In this document: positions 57,121 through 64,000 of the stretch, piece after piece
Layout of the letters: the number at the start of each line of letters is the position of its first letter
How positions within the stretch are numbered: the first letter of the stretch is position 1
Source of the DNA: Polynucleobacter sp. UB-Piko-W3
GTDB lineage: Bacteria > Pseudomonadota > Gammaproteobacteria > Burkholderiales > Burkholderiaceae
Direction: 5' to 3'
DNA: 64,000 nt
NCBI RefSeq assembly: GCF_018881635.1
Contig: NZ_JACVPY010000002.1
Coordinates: 1,322,525-1,386,524, forward strand
Program-made: the position numbers and the translations under genes
Notes under the pieces: model-generated
Seen by the model: the letters and a program-made list of their open reading frames with translations, nothing else
The model's database searches: none
What the model was told of the DNA's origin: nothing

Positions 57121-58791
57121 ATGCTTCAAACTATCTCACTTCGCGATTTCGTCATTGTCGATCAGCTTGAGCTGGATTTTTCTGCTGGGTTTACCGTCCT
57201 GACTGGTGAAACTGGCGCTGGAAAATCCATTCTGCTTGACGCTCTTAGTCTAGTTTTAGGCGAACGCGCTGATAGCAGCCAAATTCGGGAAGGTAGCAGC
57301 CGTGCAGAAATCTCTGCTCTCTTTCAAATTGATCCGGAGCTTATTCAATCTTTTGGGCAATGGTTAGATGGGCAAGGATTTCCGCTTGAAGATCATGGTC
57401 AAAGCCTCTTACTCAAAAGAACTATAGAAAGTAATGGCAGGAGTCGCGCCTTCATTAATGGCAGCATTGCTACCGTAACGCAATTGCGTGAGGCAGGTGA
57501 TCAACTGGTTGATATTCATGGGCAACATGCTCATCAACTACTGCTGAAGGGTGGCGCCCAACGCGAGCTACTAGATCGTCATGCTGGTTTATTACCGCTT
57601 GCAACTGAAGTGGCACAGAACTTCAAAACGCTGAATGATTCTCGTCGTCTCTTAGAGCAAGCAGAAAATGCAGGGCAAGATATTGAGCGTGAGCGTGAGC
57701 GCTTAGAGTGGCAACTCGAAGAGCTTACCGAGCTATCTCCCCAAGAGAATGAATGGGCCAATATTCAAGGTGAGCATGCGCGACTTGCCAATGGGGCCAA
57801 AATCATTGGCGGCTGCCAAGAAGCGATTGAAGTTTTGAGTGATTCAGATAACTCGATTGAATCGAGCCTCTCCAAGGTATGCAGCACTATTGGTGCATTA
57901 GCCGAGCATGATCCAGCACTGAACACTATTAGCGAAGCCCTGGAATCCGCACAAATTCAATTAGATGAAGCTATTCATAGCCTTAATCGATACTTACAAA
58001 AAGCAGATCTTGACCCAACACGACTGGCCCAAGTTGAAGAGCGCATGCAAGCACTGCACACCGCCGCTCGCAAATATCGTACTGAAGCAGATGCACTACC
58101 AGCACTTCTTCTAGATACTGCCGAACGTTTGGATGCTCTAACGGCATCTCAGAATATCGAAGCCTTACGCGAAAAAGTGCAACAAGAAGAAGTTGCTTAT
58201 CTCAAACTTGCAAAACAGCTCTCAAAAAAACGTGGGGAAGCTGCGGCTGAACTAGGAAAATTAGTCACCGATGCCATGCAGGATCTATCCATGGCTGGGG
58301 GGCGATTAGAAATAGCTTTGACGCCACTCAGTGAAGGTGGCTCTCACGGCTTAGAGCAAATCGAATTCTTGGTTGCAGGACATGCTGGCAGCACACCACG
58401 CTCATTGGCTAAGGTAGCCTCTGGTGGCGAACTTGCCCGTATTAGCCTAGCAATTAGTGTGATCACTAGCAAAGCCTCATTCACACCTACTTTAATATTT
58501 GATGAAGTCGATGCAGGTATTGGTGGGGCCGTTGCAGAAACTGTTGGCAAGCTATTGCACCAATTGGGGCAATCTCATCAAATATTGTGCGTGACGCATC
58601 TGCCTCAAGTTGCCGCGCAAGGAAATCACCACCTGAAGGTCAGTAAATCACAGAGTGGTGATAAAACAATCTCACAAGTACAGCCCTTAGCCAGAATAGA
58701 ACGCGTTGAAGAGGTGGCGCGTATGTTGGGTGGCACAACAATAACAGACACCACACGTCGTCATGCTCGCGAGTTACTAGGGCAAAACTAG
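57121..58791 (+). CDS. recN: DNA repair protein RecN
   Basis: SMC-like ATPase for double-strand break repair, 556 residues. Walker A GETGAGKSILLDAL is near residues 30-43, long coiled coils fill the middle (LLEQAENAGQDIERERERLE), and the ABC signature KVASGGELARISLAI and Walker B TLIFDEVDAGIGG are near the C-terminus. DIHGQHAHQLLL is a conserved RecN segment. It lies 26 bases after nadK. No LexA box was recognised in that gap. Confidence 0.96.
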   Translation: MLQTISLRDFVIVDQLELDFSAGFTVLTGETGAGKSILLDALSLVLGERADSSQIREGSSRAEISALFQIDPELIQSFGQWLDGQGFPLEDHGQSLLLKRTIESNGRSRAFINGSIATVTQLREAGDQLVDIHGQHAHQLLLKGGAQRELLDRHAGLLPLATEVAQNFKTLNDSRRLLEQAENAGQDIERERERLEWQLEELTELSPQENEWANIQGEHARLANGAKIIGGCQEAIEVLSDSDNSIESSLSKVCSTIGALAEHDPALNTISEALESAQIQLDEAIHSLNRYLQKADLDPTRLAQVEERMQALHTAARKYRTEADALPALLLDTAERLDALTASQNIEALREKVQQEEVAYLKLAKQLSKKRGEAAAELGKLVTDAMQDLSMAGGRLEIALTPLSEGGSHGLEQIEFLVAGHAGSTPRSLAKVASGGELARISLAISVITSKASFTPTLIFDEVDAGIGGAVAETVGKLLHQLGQSHQILCVTHLPQVAAQGNHHLKVSKSQSGDKTISQVQPLARIERVEEVARMLGGTTITDTTRRHARELLGQN

Positions 58792-58803
58792 GATTTAAGA
58801 GCT

Positions 58804-61623
58804 TTACTCAGCATTGGAAGGGGCTTGAAAGATTTCTAGCCAGAGTGCTTCAACAACAGATCTGGCAGCCCTAAGTTCAGGCTCATTCTCAAGATTACTC
58901 CGTGTTTTTTCTGCCCCATCCAAACGCAGGCGATGTTGACGAGATCTTAAGAGACGGTAAGCATTACCAACGGAATCGGCTATTTTTGGATCCATTAAAC
59001 CTGCTTCTCCAGTAATGCGAAGCAAAGCAATATTGCCTAGATTACCAATCAGTTGTGGATGTTGATATGAATAAGCCAGGACTAAGAACTGCACAATAAA
59101 TTCAATATCCACCATACCGCCTGAGTCGTGCTTTAAATCAAACTCACCGCTCACATTTGGATGGCCAGCATGCACTTTGCGGCGCATCTCTAAAATTTCA
59201 GCGCGTAGCTGATTGATGTTACGTTGCTGACTTAATACCTCCGAGCGCACAAGGTCAAATTCCAAACCTATAACCGGATTGCCGGCAGAAAAACGCGCCC
59301 TAGTTAAAGCTTGATGCTCCCAGACCCAAGCGGCGTTATCGCCTTCACGCAACTGATATTTTTTAAATGCTTCAGTATCAGTAACTAAAAATCCAGCTGA
59401 CCCATTCGGGCGAAGCCGCGTATCAATCTCAAACAAACTACCAGTTGAGGTAAACGCTGTTAACCAGTTAATCATCCTCTTAGCAAGCAGTGCATAAATT
59501 TCTTGCGCGGCGTAATCAGACTCCACTGATTGATATAAAAATACTAAATCTAGATCAGAGGCATAACCCAGCTCCTTACCCCCCAACTTTCCATAAGAAA
59601 TTATTGCAAATGGCGCAAGGAAGTCTTTGGGTAAGCCAAATTTCTGAGCAACGCCCGGCCATACTCGCTCAAAAGTAGTCTGTAGAATGAGATCTGCCAA
59701 AGCAGATAAATGGTCGCTTACCTTTTCAATCGCGAGAGGCTCTTTAACACCAATTCCAAGATCAGCTAAAAGCGTAATAAATGTCTCGGTATGGTGGGTC
59801 ACACGCAGAATATCCATCGCCTGCTCTGAACTATCACCATCGGTCATGACATCATCAAGGCGCATATTCAGATTCGTTTTGACGTCTCGCCAATATTCTT
59901 CGGGCTCTTCAATTAAAGCCTTCTCAGTTCCCGAATGCAGTAAGTGATCGAGTAAATGTGGATGCCGCGTCAGATACTGTGCGCCCCATTGAGATACCTT
60001 TAGCAAATCCAGCACATTTAAGAGTGCTCTTGGGTATTCTGCCAAGATGGATAAATAAGCGCTACGTCTTGCAATGGCTTCAAGTAAATCAAAAAAACGT
60101 AATAAAGTTTGATCGGCATGAGCTTGATTACCGCCGGTGAGCTGCAAACTCTTCGCAGCTTGACGTATCAAATTATCAAAGATGAGTCGACTCTTCTCGG
60201 GCAACTGTCTTTGCTTAGGGCTATCAACCCATCCACTCCAGCGCACAAGAGTTTGAGGGAAATAGCTCCCATCTGGCTCCCAAGTGACATCAAGGGGGGC
60301 AAGCTTTAGCCGAGAATTGTCATCTAGTAAGAAAGCTTTTTCAAAAAGGCTAGCAACATGATTTTGGTGAAGATCTAATTCGGCCATAAAGGATTTACCG
60401 TCCTGACTCAGATCCTCTCCTGCCATTGATATTGCCAAACGCGAGCGGACCAATTCATCATCTGGCAGGTAATGGGTTTGTTGATCATCCCAAACTTGGA
60501 TGCGATGCTCTAGGCGTCTTAAAAAGATATAAGCCGCCTTCAAGGTATTCACCTCTTCTATGGGCAAGATTCCTCGTTGCCCAATCAGACTAAGAACTTC
60601 TAAAGTGGGGCGCACCCTAAAGCGAGGGTCAGTACCGCCTCGCATCAATTGAAACATTTGCGCTAGAAATTCAATTTCTCGAATCCCCCCGCGACCTAAT
60701 TTAATATCGCGCGAGCGACCCTGATGCCCAGCAGATTTCTTATCAGCTTCACGCTGAATCTGGGCATGCAAATCCCTGATTGAGGCAATCACGCCATAAT
60801 CCAAATGTCGTCGATAGACAAATGGACGAATGAGTTGGTCCAACTCCTTTGCGCAGTAATCATGCTCCATTGATCCTGGCAATGGGGAGATCAAACGACC
60901 TTTAATCCAGGCATAACGCTCCCACTCTCTGCCCTGAACTAAAAGATATTCCTCCAGCATGTCTAAGCTACAGACCAATGGACCAGAGTCCCCATTGGGA
61001 CGCAGACGCATATCTACCCGAAAGACAAAGCCATTTTCATCATGCTCGGACAAGAGCTTCATCAAGCGCTTACCCATACGAGAAAACCATTCATGGTTTG
61101 AAAGGGCTTTAGGTCCACCTTCAGTCTCGCCCTCATGCTCGTACAAGAAAATCAAATCAATATCAGATGAGAGATTGAGCTCAAGACCGCCTAATTTACC
61201 CATGCCTACAACCATGAGCGGCATCTCAGCATTATTTGGTTTGCTCCATGGAACCCCAAATCGACTTTTTAAATCTTCACGAATATAGGCAATACAGTCT
61301 GCAACTGCCAACTGCGCAAAATGGCTCAAGGCATGTGTCACCTCATCAAGACTCGCCATTCCATTCAGATCCCGAAACGCGATCCAAATCATCAGGCGCT
61401 GTCTAGCTAGCCGTAAATTGGCCATAAATTGCGCTTCATCCAGCACCGATTCTTGCTCAGTAATTTCAGGGGTTTTCAGCAAATCCTGGATGCCCTGAAA
61501 ATCGACCTTTTGCTGCCCACAAGTACTCAGCCAGTCAACCCATTCAGGGCGAGCATTCAGCCAGCGCTGTGCATACGTGGAATGCCGTTGTAGAAACCCA
61601 ATTTGCCTAGAAAAATCATCCAT
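58804..61623 (-). CDS. glnE: Bifunctional glutamine synthetase adenylyltransferase/adenylyl-removing enzyme
   Basis: Controls glutamine synthetase by adding and removing AMP under PII control; 939 residues, full length. Two nucleotidyltransferase domains are seen: the N-terminal adenylyl-removing one with GGLELNLSSDIDLIFLYEHE and the C-terminal adenylyltransferase with GGKELGYASDLDLVFLY. Each is followed by RLRPNG and a helical GlnE domain. GGGG before the ATG can serve as ribosome binding site. It converges with recN (12 bases) and diverges from the YhdP-like gene. Confidence 0.97.
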   Translation of the reverse strand: MDDFSRQIGFLQRHSTYAQRWLNARPEWVDWLSTCGQQKVDFQGIQDLLKTPEITEQESVLDEAQFMANLRLARQRLMIWIAFRDLNGMASLDEVTHALSHFAQLAVADCIAYIREDLKSRFGVPWSKPNNAEMPLMVVGMGKLGGLELNLSSDIDLIFLYEHEGETEGGPKALSNHEWFSRMGKRLMKLLSEHDENGFVFRVDMRLRPNGDSGPLVCSLDMLEEYLLVQGREWERYAWIKGRLISPLPGSMEHDYCAKELDQLIRPFVYRRHLDYGVIASIRDLHAQIQREADKKSAGHQGRSRDIKLGRGGIREIEFLAQMFQLMRGGTDPRFRVRPTLEVLSLIGQRGILPIEEVNTLKAAYIFLRRLEHRIQVWDDQQTHYLPDDELVRSRLAISMAGEDLSQDGKSFMAELDLHQNHVASLFEKAFLLDDNSRLKLAPLDVTWEPDGSYFPQTLVRWSGWVDSPKQRQLPEKSRLIFDNLIRQAAKSLQLTGGNQAHADQTLLRFFDLLEAIARRSAYLSILAEYPRALLNVLDLLKVSQWGAQYLTRHPHLLDHLLHSGTEKALIEEPEEYWRDVKTNLNMRLDDVMTDGDSSEQAMDILRVTHHTETFITLLADLGIGVKEPLAIEKVSDHLSALADLILQTTFERVWPGVAQKFGLPKDFLAPFAIISYGKLGGKELGYASDLDLVFLYQSVESDYAAQEIYALLAKRMINWLTAFTSTGSLFEIDTRLRPNGSAGFLVTDTEAFKKYQLREGDNAAWVWEHQALTRARFSAGNPVIGLEFDLVRSEVLSQQRNINQLRAEILEMRRKVHAGHPNVSGEFDLKHDSGGMVDIEFIVQFLVLAYSYQHPQLIGNLGNIALLRITGEAGLMDPKIADSVGNAYRLLRSRQHRLRLDGAEKTRSNLENEPELRAARSVVEALWLEIFQAPSNAE

Positions 61624-61664
61624 TCCCCCATCTTAATCCGTAGCCCAAATCCCGTGGCAGAAGC

Positions 61665-61694
61665 TTGGCGATCAACTGAATGCTGACGGATAAT
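61665..61694 (+). promoter_or_regulatory. Promoter of the YhdP-like gene
   Basis: TTGGCG (61665-61670), 18-base spacer, GATAAT (61689-61694), then 7 bases to the ATG at 61702. Four and five matches to consensus. The short distance implies a leaderless or near-leaderless transcript, though AGGGG in the gap could act as a weak ribosome binding site. Confidence 0.55.
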
Positions 61695-61701
61695 AGGGGC
61701 C

Positions 61702-64000
61702 ATGCTGCAAAATATCATTCCGCCTCGCCTCAAGAGCGTGCTTACTAAAGGTCCTCAAGGTTCTGGCGGATCCTGGCTCAAACGTGCCCTCATTCTTTAC
61801 AGCCTCGTTTTGGCATTATTGTTAGTTGGTCACTTTGGTATTCGCTTCATTATTTGGCCCCAAATTGAGAAATCTAAAGTCTCAGTAGAAAGACTCATTA
61901 GCGCTCGTATTGGTGCAGATGTCACCATGGATGATTTAAGAGTCTCCTGGACTGGTATCAGGCCTGATTTTGAAATCGATGGTCTACGCTTTAATGGCCC
62001 TGATAACTCGCAACCCTTTTTACAGATTGCAACAATTCGTGGCGAGCTCAGTTGGAATTCCTTCTATCACTTAGCACCCTATTTTCATGAGCTCTACTTT
62101 GAAAACGCCCAAATTTATACCCAACGTGATAACAAAGGCATCATCAGCATCGCTGGAATTCCTATTCATGGAAAGTCAAATGATCCTGGGCTAGAAAATT
62201 GGCTGCTGTCTCAAGATAAGATTGCTGTTAGCAATGTCAAATTATTTTGGACAGATAAGCTAGATAAAAAACTCACCACCGCTATAGAGATTCAAAATCT
62301 AGAGCTGACGAACGGCATTCGCAATCATCAGGCCTCACTCAAAACAATCACACCATGGACTAATGGACCTCTAGAAATCAAGGCTGACTTCGTTCACCAC
62401 CTTGGCGGTCAAGCTGGAAATTGGCGCGACTGGATTGGAACTATTTCTTGGAATGTAGCGGAACTTAATCTCAGTCAAATTGCAAAAGATTTTTCCCTTC
62501 CCCTAAATACTCTGGAAGGAAAGCTTAGTTCTAAGGGAAAATTAAAAATAGATAACGGGCAGCCTGATGGTGGTGAAGCTTATGTAGCAGCAGACAATCT
62601 CACTATTCAGCTGGCAAAAAATGAAGACGCTATTGCTTTAGGTAGATTAGAGACTAATCTCACTCAAGAAAATAATAGTGGTTTTATTTCTGTTACTACG
62701 AAAACATTTGCTTGGCGAGACCTAGATAGCTCAAAGAATGCGCCATTAGAAAATTTAAGCCCAATGACGTTTAGCTGGAGACCGCCGGGGGCAGATGGCG
62801 AGATTAAAGAATTCGGATTTTCTTCGCCTAAAATTCTGGTTGAAGACGTTGCTCTATTCGCATTAAATCTCCCCCTGTCTAAAAAAGTACATCAATGGAT
62901 TAAAGCGTCTCAGGCCGATGGTGAGCTGCAAAATCTTGATATTCGTTGGTCCGAGAGTAAATCTTCGCTGTCGTCATTAAACATCCCCGGAGGCTTTTTC
63001 AAATCAAACAAACTTGATTTCTCTGTTAGCGCCAAGTTAGTTGATCTCAGCTTTGTTGGTATTGACAAAAGTATGCCATCTGTTTCAAACCTCTCTGGAT
63101 TTATTACCGGCAATCAGAATCAAGGCAGTTTTTCAGTTAATTCCAATGATCTAGAAGTAAATATCAATGACTTATTAGTCGATCCTAAAATTAAACTAGA
63201 CCGGGCGAATGGGCAGCTGAGCTGGTCTAAGAAAAAAGATAACTGGGTCATCGATGCTAAACAACTTGCTTTAAGCAATCCAGAAATTGACACAACCCTA
63301 GATATCAATTACGTCATTGGTGGCCCTAAAAAACCAGATCAAATGATGCTGGATATGAATTTCGCAAGAGCTGACTTAAGAACTGCATACCGATATCTAC
63401 CCCTTGGGATGGGAAAAGATGCAAGGCTATACCTGAGTAAAGCATTCTCTGCGGGCAGCATACAAAAAGGTAGCCTTCATATCAAAGGCGATCCCAATGG
63501 CGTCCCTTACCCCAATAGCACTAATGGAGAGTTCACTTTAAATCTGCCAATCATCGGAGCTACCTTCAGTCCTGTTCCATTGTTACCAAATAACCAAGGG
63601 GTCTGGTCTGCATTTAGCAAAGTGAATGGCGTAGTTACAATGCAAAACTCTCGCTTTGCGGTTGATATTTCTCAGGCGAATTACAAAGATGTTGCACTCA
63701 ACCAATTTCATGCGGAAATTCCGAATGTCAGCGCACAACAATTGGTTTTATCGGTGAATGGTAATGCTCAAGGTAATGCGCCACAGATGTTGGAGTATTT
63801 ATACGCTTCACCGTTTGGCAAAAAACAAAGCAAGTTAGAAAAAAATCTACGAGTTAGCGGGCCCGTCAATCTTGACATAGGATTAAAGGTTCCCCTATCT
63901 ATCAATGACGATATTAATGTTGATATCAAGCTAGCTTTACCCGGCAATAAAGCACAGTGGGCCAATTTACCTCCACTCGAAAATCTCAAGGGCAAAATTC
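61702..64000 (+). CDS. YhdP-family (TIGR02099, AsmA-like) protein, N-terminal part (cut by window edge)
   Basis: The first 766 residues of a large envelope protein. A short basic cytoplasmic N-terminus is followed by one membrane anchor (about residues 29-52), then a long periplasmic beta-rich region with DUF3971/AsmA character (VSVERLISARIGADVTMDDLRVSW near residue 55). YhdP, TamB and YdbH in E. coli move phospholipids between inner and outer membrane; the same role is inferred here. No stop is reached before the right edge, which fits family lengths above 1200 residues. Confidence 0.9.
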   Translation, partial: MLQNIIPPRLKSVLTKGPQGSGGSWLKRALILYSLVLALLLVGHFGIRFIIWPQIEKSKVSVERLISARIGADVTMDDLRVSWTGIRPDFEIDGLRFNGPDNSQPFLQIATIRGELSWNSFYHLAPYFHELYFENAQIYTQRDNKGIISIAGIPIHGKSNDPGLENWLLSQDKIAVSNVKLFWTDKLDKKLTTAIEIQNLELTNGIRNHQASLKTITPWTNGPLEIKADFVHHLGGQAGNWRDWIGTISWNVAELNLSQIAKDFSLPLNTLEGKLSSKGKLKIDNGQPDGGEAYVAADNLTIQLAKNEDAIALGRLETNLTQENNSGFISVTTKTFAWRDLDSSKNAPLENLSPMTFSWRPPGADGEIKEFGFSSPKILVEDVALFALNLPLSKKVHQWIKASQADGELQNLDIRWSESKSSLSSLNIPGGFFKSNKLDFSVSAKLVDLSFVGIDKSMPSVSNLSGFITGNQNQGSFSVNSNDLEVNINDLLVDPKIKLDRANGQLSWSKKKDNWVIDAKQLALSNPEIDTTLDINYVIGGPKKPDQMMLDMNFARADLRTAYRYLPLGMGKDARLYLSKAFSAGSIQKGSLHIKGDPNGVPYPNSTNGEFTLNLPIIGATFSPVPLLPNNQGVWSAFSKVNGVVTMQNSRFAVDISQANYKDVALNQFHAEIPNVSAQQLVLSVNGNAQGNAPQMLEYLYASPFGKKQSKLEKNLRVSGPVNLDIGLKVPLSINDDINVDIKLALPGNKAQWANLPPLENLKGKI

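Noticed and set aside
1-64000. Mobile element, prophage, CRISPR, toxin-antitoxin or defence system
   Set aside because: All genes are core housekeeping types in expected order; no transposase, integrase, direct-repeat array, tRNA-linked junction or compositional island was seen.

Overview
This window looks like ordinary chromosomal core DNA from a betaproteobacterium. The family relationships and gene order (pcnB-folK-panB behind hda, hrcA beside the grpE-dnaK-dnaJ cluster, a DUF3579 protein, glnE, a YhdP-type protein) point to Burkholderiales. Moderate GC and very tight packing suggest a streamlined freshwater genus such as Polynucleobacter; that genus call is inference. I see no insertion sequence, prophage, CRISPR array, tRNA or rRNA. 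No intergenic stretch exceeds about 300 bases; the longest is the 285 bases between clpS and the cold-shock gene.

Layout. 1-5 kb: a uvrD-type helicase (cut by the left edge) diverges from valS-galU. 5-10 kb: alaS-tusA-like diverges from a tctB-tctA tricarboxylate transporter pair. 10-15 kb: glnS, an SDR protein, a ferredoxin-reductase flavoprotein and argD. 15-21 kb (minus strand): slpA-ispH, then livK and livHMGF. 21-26 kb: radC, rpmB-rpmG, a fatty-acid desaturase, an RsmB-like methyltransferase and purN. 26-32 kb: ribF-ileS-lspA-coaBC-dut. 32-39 kb: clpS-clpA and a small Hc1-like gene, a cold-shock gene, a DUF192 protein, ppnP, argF-argG, DUF3579 and rpsT. 39-50 kb: murJ, a SirB1-like gene, dedA, miaA, purM, an AI-2E-family permease, hda, a HAD phosphatase, pcnB, folK and panB. 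50-56 kb (minus strand): hrcA-hemH-grpE-dnaK-dnaJ. 56-64 kb: nadK, recN, glnE and a YhdP/AsmA-like gene cut by the right edge.

The genes cover translation (four aminoacyl-tRNA synthetases, four ribosomal proteins, miaA), cofactors (FAD, CoA, NADP, folate, pantothenate, heme, isoprenoid), arginine and purine synthesis, nitrogen control, proteostasis, DNA repair and branched-chain amino acid uptake.

I found no new multi-gene system. The most notable signals are regulatory. Many start codons sit 5-9 bases after a -10-like hexamer with no ribosome binding site, suggesting leaderless mRNAs. Two divergent pairs (uvrD/valS and purN/ribF) have -10-like boxes superimposed on both strands. A perfect 6+4+6 inverted repeat overlaps the -35 of alaS. 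There are good sigma-32 promoters before dnaK and grpE. A small Hc1-like basic protein follows clpA, and a short leader ORF overlaps the TTG start of the DUF3579 gene.
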